Shown here one piece after another: positions 37,144 through 51,391 of a stretch of DNA of 64,000 bases (positions are counted from its first letter, which is position 1; each line of letters opens with the position of its first letter). This stretch comes from Arenicola marina (taxonomy: Eukaryota > Annelida > Polychaeta > Arenicolidae), in contig OZ025260.1 of the NCBI GenBank assembly GCA_964019135.1, positions 20,826,254-20,890,253 on the forward strand. Reading direction: 5' to 3'. Made by a program: the position numbers and the translations under genes. A model generated the notes under the pieces. The model was not told the DNA's origin. It searched no databases and saw only the letters and a list, made by a program, of their open reading frames with translations.

Positions 37144-38330
37144 ATGCCAAATGAAGACCACGCCGCGGCGGGACAAGACGAAAGGAACACACCGCCGGTA
37201 TTACAGAATGTACCCTTCCCACCTCCTCTATGCATGGACGGAGATATGGCGGCGAACTGGAAACGTTTTGAACGCACGTGGCATAACTACGAAGTGGCAA
37301 GCCGGCTAAAACTTCAAAGCTCTGAGGTAAGAGCAGCAAACCTTAAAGCATGCATAGGCATTGATGCATTAATGACATTTGATGGACTACACTTTGAAGA
37401 AGAAATACAGAGAGACGATATAGATGAAGTTATAAAAGCTCTCAAGCAATGCTACATTGGTCAGTCAAATGAAACTTTTGAAAGATATATATTCAACAAA
37501 CGTGACCAAGAAAGTGGAGAGTCTATTGAGAAGTATCTGTCTACACTAAGGAACTTAGCGAAGTCATGCAACTATGATGCTCTGATGAACTCTTTAATTC
37601 GTGACAGAATTGTGATGGGAATTAAAGATGACCATATAAGGAAACGTTTGCTGCAAACCAGTGACTTAGACCTGGCTAAATGTATTGAAATATGCAAAGC
37701 CTATGAGAATGCAGAGGTCAGAATGAAACAAATTGTACATACAGAGGAACAAAGTGTTCACCAAGTCTCTGGGAAATATAAACATGCAGAGAAGCGTGGC
37801 TTTTCCAAGAAGAAATGTAAATTCTGTGGACGTATTCATGTTTTCGGAAAGGATAAATGCCCTGCATTTGGAAAAACATGTACTTGTTGTGGAGGAAGGA
37901 ACCATTTCAAAGCTGTATGTAAGAAAAAGGGTTATGTAAATGCAATGGAAGAATACAGCGATGCTGAGTCTGTCCTCAATGTTACATCCCTGGGTGAGTC
38001 GTCAGATCAAATATTAGCGGAAATGCTTGTTGATAACTTACCTGTGACCTTTCAAGTTGACAGCGGCGCTTCAATCAATGTCATCCCAGTAAAATATATC
38101 AGTCAACTGACACTTCAGAAGACAAACAAGACATTGCTGATGTGGAACAAGACCATGAAAAGACCCTTGGGTGAATGTCAAATAGAGGTGAACAATCCAG
38201 TCATTGGTAAGACCTACAAAGTAAACTTCCTGGTTGTGGATGATGATTTCACACCTCTCATTGGTCTGAAGACAGCACAGACAATGAAACTGATTTCAGT
38301 GAACAAAGACAATTTTCATCAGATATCAGG
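37144..38330 (+). CDS. Gypsy element: Gag and protease parts
   Basis: The Gag-like part starts with a hydrophilic leader and a helical capsid-like stretch (FERYIFNKRDQESGESIEKY and following). It ends in a double Cys/His knuckle around 37,816-37,920, the second a canonical CCHC (C-x2-C-x4-H-x4-C). An aspartic protease follows, with the motif VDSGASINVIP near 38,056. This is a part of a fossil element, not a host gene. Confidence 0.88.
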
Positions 38331-38419
38331 TATCCAACATCTGAATGATGAGACATTGACACAGTTTCCAGAGGTTTTCAGTGACAGCTTGGGTGTATTA
38401 CCTGGTATAATTCATCTTG

Positions 38420-39700
38420 AAATTGATGAGTCTATTAGCCCTACAGTAGCACCGGCTCGCAGAGTTCCTGTATCTATCAAGCCGCAGTTGAAAAAGCAGC
38501 TTGAAGATATGACAACGAAAGGAGTGATTGAACCAGTAGACAAGCCAACAGACTGGGTGAGTAGTTTCGTAGTAACTACTAAAAAAAATGGAGACCTGCG
38601 GATCTGTATTGATCCTAGACCTTTAAACAAGGCCTTGAAAAGAGAGCGATACATGATGCCAACACTAGAAGATATCCTACCTGAAATGTCAAAGGCCAGT
38701 GTTTTCTCAACTGTGGACCTTAAGGCAGGATATTGGCATGGACAACTGGATGAAGAATCTAGTGAATTAACAACATTCAGTACCCCATTCGGTCGATATA
38801 AGTGGAAGAGACTCCCATTTGGTCTGAATGTATCCTCTGAGATTTTTCAGAAAAAACTACAGCAAAGCATTGGTGATCTCAAGGGTATTGCCTGTATCGC
38901 AGATGACATTATGATCTATGGTGTTGGTGAGACAGACGAAGAAGCCAACAAAGACCACGACGCAAATCTGGCCAAACTCCTGGAGAGATGCACATCCATA
39001 GGTATACGTCTCAATGCTGACAAGCTACAACTGAGAAGGAAGATGGTACCATTCATCGGACATGTGCTGACCGATGAGGGAGTGAAGCCGGATCCCTGCA
39101 AAATAGAAGCAATTGTTAACATGCCTCAGCCGAAGGATGTTGAAGGTGTGAGACGTCTGAATGGGTTTGTAAATTATCTTGCCAAATTTCTGCCCAATCT
39201 TGCAGACGTAATGGAACCAATAAGACAATTAACGCGTAAAGATGTCCCCTGGAACTGGTCTGAGGTTCAAGAAAAGGCACTTAGTGAAGTAAAACATCTC
39301 GTAATTTCAGCGCCGATACTTCGCTACTTAGGAATTAGTAGTACAATGTGATGCAAGTGAAAAGGGATTAGGAGCAGCTCTTCTGCAAGATAACCACCCA
39401 ATTGCTTACGCGAGCAGAGCCCTGTCTGACACAGAAACTAGGTATGCCCAAATAGAAAAGGAAATGTTGTCTATCGTTTTCTCGTTGGAAAAATTTCATC
39501 AGTATACCTACGGCAGGCCTGTTATTGTGCAATCTGATCACAAGCCACTGGAGGCTATCATGAAGAAGGATCTCACCAGTGCCCCCCGAAGATTACAAGG
39601 TATGATACTGAGATTGCAAAGATACAATATAAACCTCACGTATCACAGAGGTAAAGAGATGTATCTGGCAGACACTTTGTCTCGAGCTTACCTACCTCAT
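38420..39700 (+). CDS. Gypsy element: reverse transcriptase and RNase H parts
   Basis: The RT region shows the family signatures KKNGDLRICIDPRPLNK, FSTVDLKAGYWHGQLDE, LPFGLNVSSEIFQ and an ADD catalytic motif near 38,899. An RNase H region with DASEKGLGAALLQ and QSDHKPLEAI follows. Order and spacing fit Ty3/Gypsy polymerases. Confidence 0.9.
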
Positions 39701-39879
39701 GGTGAACATTCGGATATTGAAAACATATGTGTGATTGACAATCTACCTGTATCTACAGCTCGTCAAGAAGCAATCAAACGCGAGACAGCCATGGATGAAA
39801 CGTTGCAACTGCTGAAAGAACTTGTCATACAAGGATGGCCTGAATGTAAGTCGATGATCCCGTCAAAAGTTACGGCCTA

Positions 39880-41134
39880 CTTTCCTTTCCGTGACGAAAT
39901 TTCAGTGATGGATGGAATGCTCTTCAGAGGCGAACGTGTGATAATTCCAAGCAGTCTACGTGAGTCGCTTAAACAGAGGATTCACTCGTCTCATCTGGGA
40001 ATAGAAGGATGCCTGCGTCGAGCGAGGGAAGCTATGTATTGGCCCCAGATGAATCAGGAAATCAAAGACTACATCCAAACATGTGATGTATGCCGCAAGT
40101 ATGAAATCAATCAACAACCTGAACCAATGATAAGTCACGAAATACCTAACAGACCTTGGGCTAAGGTAGCCAGTGATTTATTTCATTTGAAAGGGAGAGA
40201 CTATCTTGTGACAGTAGACTATCTCAGTAATTTCTGGGAAGTAGACAAGCTTGAAAATACAGAATCAAAGACTGTGATCAAGAAACTCAAGGCTCATTTC
40301 TCAAGATATGGCATACCAGATATATTTATCAGTGATAATGGCCCTCAATTCTCTTGCAATGAATTTCAACAGTTTTCCCGGCTGTGGGAGTTTCATCATC
40401 GTACCTCCAGCCCAGGAAACAGCCAAGCGAATGGGAAAGCAGAGTCCGCAGTAAAGACTGCAAAGCGGATACTCCTGAAGTGTATTGAAGACCGCAGTGA
40501 TCCATACTTGGCGATGCTTGATCATCGGAACACACCATCGAAAGGGTTTGACACTGCACCTGTTCAGCGTCTTATGCACCGTAGGACCAAGACTTTGCTT
40601 CCTACAACCACAAAACTGCTCAAGTCTAATGTTGAAGATATTGACAGGACCATGAACTATATCAAACGTAATCAACGTAAGCAAGCTCAATATTACAATC
40701 GAGCAGCTAAAGAGCTTTCACCTTTGAAGGAAGGCGATGTCGTCAGGATCAAACCATTGGTTCTGGGTCGCAAGGAATGGAAGAAAGCACAGGTTACGCG
40801 ACAACTGGATCAAAGATCATACGAAGTTCAGTCACCTACAGGAGTGCTTCGTCGAAATCGTCGCCATCTTCGGAAAACTTTGGAACAACCAACCGATCAC
40901 GTCGCTCCTGAAGACGTTATCACGGCAAAGTCATCGTCGCAAGAAACACCTGCTGGATTCAGTGCTACTGCTAGCCCTGAGTCTCATCCAAACTCATCCG
41001 AAACTCTGGTACCGCCGGCAGTCAGTTCCAGTCCTAGTGTGGAACAGCCTTCACCAGACACTCTAGCAAAGCGGCAGACGAGAAGCGGACGGATCATCAA
41101 GATGCCAGTTCGATTTAAAGACTATCAAACTTAG
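39880..41134 (+). CDS. Gypsy element: integrase part
   Basis: It has an HHCC zinc-binding region (H-x-x-H-LGIEGCLRRAREAMYW...C-x2-C, about 39,980-40,100). The D,D35E core follows, with SDNGPQF near 40,330 and a Glu in NGKAESAVKTAK. The C-terminal part is SH3-like (KEGDVVRIKPL...) before a Ser/Pro-rich tail. Typical of Gypsy elements of marine invertebrates. Confidence 0.9.
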
Positions 41135-41264
41135 ACTTATTATACATATGAACTGTCGATGACATTGTAGTCTGATACTTACATGGGTAATTTTGATTAT
41201 AGCCTTTGAATATTAATAATTGCATTTAACTCCTAACTAATTAGAAATAACTTAGAAGGGGAGA

Positions 41265-41440
41265 TGTTACATAATTGACAATTATTGAACGATAAACATG
41301 ATTCCGGTATTTCATTATTAAGATTGATCACGTGATCATGTGGTCATGTGACATCTGTCATCTAGCTGTCACTTCTTAGCATTCGAACAATAGCCGGCTG
41401 AGTGTGCACTTCGACATTATAAAATAAAGAGAATATAACA
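41265..41440 (+). repeat. 3' LTR of the Gypsy element
   Basis: It runs from TGTTACATAATTG to AATATAACA, preceded by the purine tract at 41,254-41,264. Confidence 0.93.
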
Positions 41441-44400
41441 CCTACATTGAAGTATTTGTAGTAACTGTGTGGATCAATACGTGCATTACACCGACAGAAC
41501 AGTTCGAGCGTAGAAGAATCATTCCGGTTGAAGATGATAATGCCACAATAATGTCACATTTACCCGCACGTACACTGTGAACTTCGAGTTTCCAATCTAA
41601 AAGATATTGCACAGATGATTTCACAACAAATGCGTGCAACCACATGAGGTGCACAGCTATAGACGGCAAACAAGTCTCATCTGTCTGCGCGTTTCTTGGG
41701 AGAGTCTCTCCTTTAGCTCTCCTTTAGTTCCTGGACAACGTGCAAATGTGCAAACAATGTACTTCAGTACACACAAACCACGTGCGTCTAAAAGTCACAC
41801 CGGGCAAGGTCATAATTAGGGAGGAGTACCCGCTTATCACAATGCCCTCGTTAGACTGGGGCACCCCTCCTGCGTCGGATGTCTCAACGCAGACATGACC
41901 CAATCAAAACCCTGTATTTTTACGACACCGTCGGCTGGGAACGGTTTACTGCAAGCACGTGAGATGATACGAAAAAGGGATAAAGTTGCTGCTCGTTCCT
42001 CCCAGAAATGGGGAAAACGTCTGTTTTCATGTTTTGCTGTCGGTTTTCATTATGCATTGATATGGTTTCAGTTGGGACGGCCAGCTGTTTGTGGCTGGAT
42101 GGGACAGGTAACTTTAATGCATTGTTTTTCAGACCAAACCAGTCTAATGACTAAATTTGCTTTTCGCTGCGACTACATGCAAGTTAGCTGCAGTTATATT
42201 TGAAGCATGCATGTAGCATGTCTATAAGTGCCTAGCTATCACATCCCTTTAGCGACCTCATTGCAATACAACGGGGACGATAATTAAGTGGCATACTTGT
42301 ATTTGTAGCAGCATATATATCTGTCACGGCTTAATGATGTCGATGTAATTTATTAATGTATTATAACGTGGGTCTACGGCCTACGTTGTACAGAATATAG
42401 ATACGTACATTTGCTGTATGACGTGATCCATGTAGGCGCGTAGACTCCGATGCACGTACTGCACCAAGTTTTTCTCCTGTTGGGGCTAGTAGAACTGGCT
42501 GGCCGGAACAGACCAAGCGGACGTTCCTCAGATGACTGTGTTAGGAACCGTTTTGATCGCATATTCTAAAGAGGCAGGAAGATTATTCTTTTTACTTTGA
42601 CGTTTCCATATATACTTCGTCATGCCTTGACTTGGACAAATATTGCTACATATGGTGGAAAGAAACGTGTATGAAATATGTTACCAAGGAACCAGCCGGT
42701 CGAATTCTATGACATCCTATTCAGGGTTTACTAGGTCACAACTGTGATTGGGCGGAGCCGCTATGTCGGGATATCAGTTGGACATATCGATGGGCACAAT
42801 ATCAGTCTCAGCAATAGGTCTTATCGATTTCGTAGCCTATCACGGGACCTGCTCTCTAAAACGAACCACGTAAATTTCCAAATAAAGTTACAAACCACAG
42901 TTTCCTGCCGGGTTATTCTGTTGTTGTTATTGCTGTGTCTCTGTCTAAGGAAAAAGACTAGCTATTCCGCGACGTATGTGGACATCGTCGCTTAGTTTCC
43001 AGGAGACTGACCGTGGGACAGCATTACCCCCCCACCCCTCTTCCTCCACGTCCACCCCGCCCCCGCCCCTCCCCCTGTTTCGCTGAGTAGCCGTAAAATA
43101 CATATCCCACCTCGAGGGTGGGAGGGGAGGGAGGGCACACTAAACTCTGCACCGCCCATGTCTCGCAATTACAAGTGACTTAGCCGCATGGTAGACTTGA
43201 GTTACTTAGAAGTCTCGCCACCAGAGCACCCCCCACCTCTAATCCACCTCCCCCCCCGGAGGGTTCATTGCGTTAATTTTTTACCCATTAGAGCCGGCTT
43301 CTTCCATTTGACCCACTGGCATAATTTAAATTCGTTAATTAAACGTGCTGTGTGGTATCGATATCTTGAATCGTCAAGTGGTGGCCAAATGACCAGGGTT
43401 TGAGTTTTTTTTAATTAAGGTATCACACCAGGAGCAGTATTCATGCACCACACTTAGGCTAGGCCAGTAGACTTAGTAAATTTGACACATTCTTGATTCA
43501 GAAAATCCACCTCTTGGGTGAATACCTATATATTTTGAACCCGATAAATTGCTCAACAAAATGTTCCACTAAGTGATAAGTCTATCGGCGCATCTTCAGT
43601 GTGGTTTATAGAACTAACGACCAAAGGGGTGGGTTTAGGCTGGGGGTGGGGGGATTTTGTATCGGAGGAATGGTGTGTTGGTGACTCGATCTTCTTGGCC
43701 ATATATACTTTTATTAGAACCTTATTTATTTGTCGTCGATAAAAAGAGGGCACTTTTAAGAGGGTACACCATCCTTGTTAAGGATGAGTCCCCACCGTGG
43801 GCCATTTGACGAGCGTGTCACCCCCTGGATCCATTACAGGGCACACCAGCTCACTTAAACAGTTTTGTGCTTTTTAATCCTATGCTTCCGTGCTAATTAC
43901 CAGCAGGATCAATTTCGAAACATGTCATTGATTGCCTCAACGAGAAGCAAGGAACGAGAATGAAACTTTCCAACAATTAGGACTAAAAAATGAGCCTGCA
44001 CGGCTATGGTGTTTTCTCTCTCACCCTGTAGCCCTTGTTTCGAACACGCATCTCCTCACACCCACACTCCAAAGATCAGTCAAAAGGGGAAAGCCATGGC
44101 CTGATTGACAGCTGAAAGGTTTCGAGAGAGTGAATGTTGGCGGACAGGGACAGATATCATAACACATGAGTCAGTGATTGGTGGCGAATCGTTAGAGGAT
44201 ATCCTGTTCAGAACCCACTGGCCACCAATGCAGCAGCACTGTGGGCTTTGGGATCATCGTCCCCGTTGATCACCTGCTGTAAGCTCCCACGCCCCGCCGT
44301 AATGGCCCAGTAATTGAGAGAATTTAATGCAATGACAGCCTGAAGGGATTGTCTGCCAGAGCCTGGGAGCCTGGGCTTAAGCGCCATTTATCACTAGGCA

Positions 44401-44765
44401 GTATGTCCAGAAGCTTTTTTAAAAATCTTCTTTCACCGCACCAATCAGTGGATTTATGTTTTACTCTTTGATCGGGGGATAGTTCAATCACAATAAACGT
44501 ATGCGACGAAACCACCCAATTCGTTTTTGTTTTTATACTGATTTTTGCCATACGGGCTCTTTCCAGAGAAATGATATTTTTTGCGTATTAGCATAGCCCC
44601 ACCCTCTCTAGCTCCCACTATCTCTATCTCGCTCTCTCTGGCTCTCTGTTATGTCAGATTTCTTAGCCACCACCGATATCCCATCGCATCCAACCACACG
44701 ATTTCCGGAGCGCCTGCGGCTAATTCATCACACAGTTACCCATGGACGACCCACCATTAGCATGC

Positions 44766-45345
44766 CCATTTCTCTTTGAAGGGAACAAGTCAGACAAACG
44801 ACACCTTGCGTAAGACATGACATTAGTATTTGGGCGAAAAGTACTATATTGATCAAGGTCGCGCTTCCAAGGTCATGGTCACATCAAGGTCAAGGTTACG
44901 AAACACGTTTTTCCGCGTAACTTCGTCAATATTTGATTCGCGGTTTGTTTCAGAGTATTCTTCAGAGACATGCGCAAAAGTAATGTGCCTCAGATTTCAC
45001 CTCACATTTATAGTTTTCGAGTTATTTGATGATAAATTTTGACATTGCCGAAAGTGCAAAAAAATCGCTGTGACTACATAAATGCAGGTAGATGACTCAT
45101 ATCTAGCGGAATATGTACCCATATTACTGGCATCACGTTTGCCATATTGCATCAAAATCGAAGCAGTAATTTAGACGCTGGCAAATTATCACACTGTAAC
45201 ATAGCCAAGCCCATTATAAAGCCTCGATACGCCACATGACCGACGGCGTGCCAGGCCAACGTCATGAAATGGGTCTTAACATAGTCGAATGGTCCCATAG
45301 CCACAATTTTCGTCTTCCTTCTCAAGCTCTGCTTGACCGTCTAGT
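44766..45345. mobile_element. copy-C-specific insertion with AGGTCA-like half-sites
   Basis: Flanks that are close together in A and B (CCCACATTAGCA... and ...TTATCACTTTTCGTTTGC) are separated here by about 0.57 kb of unrelated sequence. It contains CAAGGTCGCG, CAAGGTCATGGTCAC and ATCAAGGTCAAGGTTAC, then CGCGTAACTTCGTCAATATT. A similar arrangement lies at 61,080-61,200, so it is probably a dispersed repeat. Termini were not resolved. Confidence 0.55.
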
Positions 45346-48300
45346 TATCACTTTTCGTTTGCATGCCAGTATTTTTGCCCATTGCAACCTGCTACCAGGC
45401 GGAAGTCTGGTCATTCTCATGCCGCTGCAGGCTTCCGGTGTGGTCTCCGCGCCGTGACCAAGAAATCAGCTTCTCCCCTCATCGAAAAAGCACGCAAAGA
45501 AGAGAAAACCGAGGCCCAATGGCAAAGGGCGAGTGAATTCACTCGTTCGCTGGATCTCAGCGATCTGGGGTTTTTTATGTGACGTTGACGCGCTCAGACG
45601 TCGTTGTGTACTTTAGTTAAACCCTAAGTTACCTTAACCCCAGAACGAATCAGTTCTGGGTCGACAATGTTAGGAAATACAGGTGCCATTACATCTGCAA
45701 ATGCTGTGATTACTTCAAGTAGGTTAAAGCTGCAACAGCGATTTTCCGCCTACGTTATCGATTGTCCGAATTTTGCTGACAACGATCCATGCAGGAGTGG
45801 ATACTTTTATTGTCAATCTCAAGTACTACTCAGATATCGTGAAATTAGTCTCGCAGCGGTTCGATTTTATCCTAACCAACATCCTTGACGAAGCAAATGA
45901 TCAACCTTAAATTCATTGGCATATAATGGAGCGATATAACTTCAATGTGGTTTTAATGTCAAACAATAAGAAAATAATTGGACAGCAATGAGAAAAGTTG
46001 GACAACAATAAGACAACAACAGAACCATGAAAGGACAGCCCTAGGCCGATATTACTGACAGAAGAGACTGATCGGGGTACCTCTCTTTGCAGCACCTTGG
46101 TGCCCACACCAAGCCCCCTGTAGCAATTCTGAGCGCAGGTATTTTCAGAGATAAGAAGTCCAGCAAGAGGACAAGTCAAGCAGTTTGGATTTTGTAAGTA
46201 ATAAATACGTCAGGTTGAAGACTTTGCATTCAGCCTTCTGTAATTAACTGTACGGATATAGGGATAGTGATGAAATTAGAAGGGTGAGGTGGCCTTTGTG
46301 CCCAGATAGCTTCATTAAACAGGACCAAAGAGCCTTCCGAGATATGAGATATGTATATTCTTTCATTTTGTATTCAAGAAATTACACATGAATGGATTTA
46401 ATATCCATTAAAAAGTCATCAAGAGCATTTAACCTTGAGTTTTTTAAATACTGTTTTGGTCACATTTCTGAAGTAGTATAGTTTCGGTGAAAAGAAATCC
46501 CAAGTAAATCGCGTACCTTGCGCTAATGTTCGGCGGTCCACCGAGTTCGTCGCGGCTGCATGTTGCCAGTGCCTCTCTGGCCTATTTCCGAGTCCCAGGA
46601 GACTGAGTGTCACACCTCGACTTTCACCTTAGATTGTGTTATCGATCCTCAAGACGGGGACACTACTGGTAAGATACAGGCGAGCCTGCGACCAGCCGGT
46701 GCACTTGCATCGACTACACGAGCCTTTGATCCCAGAGCACTAATTGTCCAAGTTATGGTCGCGATTGCATTATGCTGAACAACCCATAACATGGGTGAAA
46801 GAAAAACAGGTCAACGAGTTGGAATGAAGGCAAGGAGTGTTTACTCACTTACCTCGGAGCTTAATGAACACAAAAATATCGCGTTATAAAATACTCACCG
46901 GATGCCTGCGGGTTATGGCGGATATAGCCACACCAGGTGACCTTGCCGGCGTGACTCGGGAGGTGGCGGCGCAGGAAACAGCAAACCGGAAGTAGGAAAA
47001 ATGACTGCGTTGGTACAATGGCTCGTACGTCCTGCTTTGTCGTAATCAAGGCGGTGATGATGACGGCTTGGCAGAACCTTGCCCCAGGTCACGAAACTTG
47101 GATCTGGGGATCTATCGCCGGCCGTCTTCCTCGTCGTCTCTTCCTCGAGAATACAGCGACAGTTCGGAGAGGGAGACGAGGCAGACAGATCAAGGCTAAA
47201 GTGCCTTGGTCGGTGAAGGAAGGACGGAGAGGAAGGAAGGAGACGAGTCTCCCCCCTCCCCCGCATGCATGAAGGGGGTATCGTATCAGTTCCAAGGCAG
47301 AGGTACTCAATATGTGATTTTATCTCCCGAAGCCACATGAGACAATCTTACATTAAGCCCCCTTGGCGCCTCTCACCACGTCCATTCCCAATTCGTCACC
47401 CCCTCCCACCCCCACCCTCTGCCGCCTTGTCTTAATTTCTTATCCCTAGATGAAGGAAGAGGATCAATTTAGCCTCCCGATCTCCGGAGGGATGATGCAC
47501 ACACAACACGTCAAGCCTACAATGTCAAACTGACGCCGTTTTTTCACGGCTGATTTGTGACGGATAGCAGCAGAGTAAATCCTCTCATTTGTCTTCATAC
47601 ATACGCCTCTTGATTCTGCGCTTCCGCCTGTGATTCATGGCGGATTAGCGACAGAGACTCGCACCGGAAGGTTCCGCCCAGTCCCGTCTTAATGAACCTC
47701 CCTCATATATCTCGGAGTAAGGGACCGACCATTTGATATTGAGAGAGAGAGAGGGAGGCGGGGGAGGGGGGGGGCGGGTTGCTTTGGCTTTTTTTTCGAA
47801 AAATATATTTTCTGCGCATATTCTTTCCCAAAAAAAGTTAGAAAAAAGTAAGATTATTTATGAATAAAACTATTTAAATGCTTTCGAACCGCAACACAAT
47901 TTTCTTCCTTTAACGATGGTCCCCCCAAAATTTCTCCGATCTTAGTGCCCGCAAAATCCTTTGCCGGGGAGGGGGGTGGTAAAAACCAGAGCGCTCCTCC
48001 CCCTTCTCCCTTCTCAAAAACCAATAGTCGGTCCCTAAGGCTTCGCCACGCGTTATTTCTTGACGTCACCTTCTGCCCAGAGCAATGGCAGCGACGCAGC
48101 CGACGCCGTCTTACGCCGTCCGTGTGGCCGGCACATTGGTTGCTTGAATTATAAATGACATTTGGATATATATATATATATAAACGCGGCAGACGAATAT
48201 TGTCTGTAGGGGGACAAACTCCCACCTGTAAATTGTCTTTATTTGCCATACTTGGAAGCAATGAACACGAGGCATCAATAGTTGAAGATACATATGTAAT

Positions 48301-49129
48301 ACGTAATTAAACAAATCAAGAGTATCATGTTACAAACGGAATCATTTTTATCCATACACAATTAATTTACACATACATATATATATATATATAACAAGCT
48401 TGTATAATCTGTAAAACAAAACTGTGGGAAGAAATGGTTGGATCTTGGGTTCTGTCGAGCAGGGGTGCCGCCTTATGTGATATGTTGTAATAAATGGCAT
48501 ATTATATGTTAAGTCTGATTTATTCGGACACTTTGGAACAGCGGCCATGCCGATGGAAAATAACTGGCTACTCCTTCCGGCTAAGATGCCGTTGTTGAAT
48601 CAAATTTATTCTGTCAATAAAGTCCCCTCAATGAAAAAGAAAAGTATGTCTTTGGCTTCGGTAATTGAGGTGTGCACATTACTAAAGCTGAATATGAGGT
48701 GTCAACCTCGCACTGAACTCACTTAACTTCTCCCACCTCAGATTTAGGGTGTATTAAATTTGAGAAATAAATCCAATAAAGCTGATATATAAACGCAACG
48801 TGATGCAAAATCGATATCTTTCATTTATCGTCCAGTGGCGCTTTGACAACACGTGACAGCTACGTCATATTAACTCTGCCGCCCAGCTTCATATTCTTTT
48901 ATTAATCTTAAACTGAGAATGAGAGAGGGCGAGAAAAAATGAGTTGGGTAGCTTTCTTAAATCACATGAGCCAAATTAATTTTGCTACTGAATCCATGGC
49001 GGGGATATTCCTATGCTTGTTTAGTCAACAAGATTCGCCGTAATCCATTCAACAAGCCATCCCCCAGAGCTACCAACAAGTGAATGACGTAAAGATAATA
49101 TGCGTACTAACTACCGAAATAAAAAATGG

Positions 49130-49445
49130 CATCGTGACAATACAGACTAGAACCTTGGCATCGAGACAATACCGATTAGACTATTGCCATTGATTCAATA
49201 CCGACTAGACACTTGGCATCAAGTCAATGCCGACTAGACCCTTGGCATCGAGTCAATACCGATTAGACTCTTGGCATTCAGACAATACCGGTTAGACACT
49301 TGGCAACGAGACAATACCGATTAGACACTTGGCATCGAGACAACACCGATTAGACACTTGGCATCGAGACAATACTGACTCGACACTTGGCATCGATACA
49401 ATACCGACTAGACACTTGGCATCGAGACAATACCAAACAGATGTT
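49130..49445. repeat. 29-bp minisatellite in copy C
   Basis: About 11 units of the CGAGACAATACCGATTAGAC + ACTTGGCAT family, mainly the ACTTGGCAT variant. The type composition differs from A and B. Confidence 0.9.
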
Positions 49446-51391
49446 AAACTCTGAGAGAATGACTCCCGGGTGCTAATGTCATAGTGATAATGTGTTGAGT
49501 GATTTACGATGTATTGCTCCATTGAGAGGTCGCATTCAGCGCAGCTTAGTGTTGTCCCAATGCTCGCCCCCCCCCCCCCCTCCCACCCGCTACCCCCACC
49601 AACCACATCATCGTCCCATGTAGGCTACTCTCGAAGGCCCACAAAACGTTCCCCATCTTTCAGGAATTGCGATAAGCTGGTAACAACTGGTGCGATGTCA
49701 GCCACAGCCCTCCCGCGTCCCCCCGCCGCCATTAACCACACCTTCTGAAGCACGTGATGGCGCCCCCGCCCCACCCTCACCCCCGCAGTCACGTGGTCCC
49801 GGTGGCTGCACCACCCCATGGGACAGCTCGGACATTTCCGGCTCTCCTCGCGATTGTTGCACTCTTCCTCCCGCACAGACGCACGCACGTGACATTTTGG
49901 TCATGCTCTTTACATGTGTGTTTTTTTATTATTATCTTGATAAAAACCCTCCGCAATAAGACTCCCGGCATGCATCTGGCGGGTTGATTTATTATTGCTC
50001 AGGGCCACATTGCACCCCGCCTCAAACAGAGCTCGGCAGCGAAATGCAAACGGCAATCAATTAGACCTAAACCAGATGACGACTTTTCGCGACGCAATAA
50101 AACGATCCAAGCTGTTAAGCCATTAATTGACGTCACTGTTGCTTTTATCCAGTCATATGGTGAAAAAGCTCTTCCACGTGCGGACGCAAAAACAAAGCAG
50201 CATGTCATTCTGTTGTCAGTTTCAGAGATAAGTACTACTACCTCACTTGTATCTACCATCAACTATGATGTCAATTTCAGGCTCACGATTAAGCAAAGAG
50301 GACTCAGGCGTGGGCGGGGCTTAGTGTCGGAGTGTGGATCGGTCTATTATGACCGACACACAACAACTGTTACCGTAGTCCTCGTCTAAAAATCCTCGCA
50401 TTGATTCCGCGCGCGATGGCTATATTCTCTGGATTTTCCATCTAAAGAGGTCACGTGCCACCGAGTCACGACCGGTAACCTGACTCCCACACCGAGGCGG
50501 AATGTTGTGGCCAAGGGGCAACGCTCGCCCTCAGTGTATCCCTCGCGTGTACGCCATATTGCCTGTCACATGGGGTCTGGCTCTCTTTCGGCAATCTCGA
50601 CAACACTAGACTTTATTCATTATTGGGGTTGTAGTGCCAGTTATAGCAGTGGGAATGATAACAGGTATTTGCTAAATTAATAGATTATGCCGCACTAGCT
50701 AATATCCGTCGATAATATGTGTCGATGTCACCCGATACCGCTTTACCCTGCACTGCCACCCCCCCCCCCATCCCCCGCCTCCCCCTGTCCCCTACCCTCT
50801 CTCCCCAGCACAACATCCACTCCCCGGTCTGCCGCCACCACGCTGCGTGCCACTCTCTGCCTGACCGACCCGGGCGGCGAGACGATTAGTTCGGACACCT
50901 CTCGCGAGGGGGCTGATAGCCCCGCGCGCCGCGTTCATTCACCTGTCGGGGCGCCACTGTGCGGACTCCGGCGCCTCGATGACAACGCCTTCTGCTGTAA
51001 TAGCCCTGCGATACGACACCGCTACGTGATTCGGCCACCCCCCCCCCCCCCCCCCCCCCTCCCACACTCTCCACGGCCACATCGACCCCTCCCCGCTGGC
51101 TAGATCGCTCCCACACCCCTTCCCGCTCCCACACTCCTCCCCGTACTCGCCTGCGTGCTTGACACCCCCCCACCCCCCGCCACACACCACCCCACCCCCT
51201 CGCCCTTGGCATTCGCAGATATCGACCGCTGTGTCGGGTTCAGATTAAAACTTTTGTTTTGATTTGTCCCAGGATTGTTCCATGGGATAATGATTCAAAT
51301 ACGACTTAACTACGCCGTCGGCACCGCATTAACATGGCACTGAACAAACTCACTCCACTCCACCCGATTTGGGTACATTCAGTTCCGCCCG

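Larger units (their letters stand above)
36913..41440 (+). mobile_element. Gypsy (Ty3-like) LTR retrotransposon, recent fossil
   Basis: Two direct LTRs of about 176 bp flank an internal region coding for Gag, protease, reverse transcriptase, RNase H and integrase, in the Gypsy order. TGGTGGCAGCGG follows the 5' LTR as a primer-binding-like site, and AGAAGGGGAGA precedes the 3' LTR as a polypurine tract. The LTRs look identical over about 171 bp, so the insertion is young. All domains are recognisable, with about one break in the coding part, so I treat it as a near-whole but broken copy. It lies at the boundary of tandem copies B and C and is absent at the C/D boundary. Confidence 0.95.
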
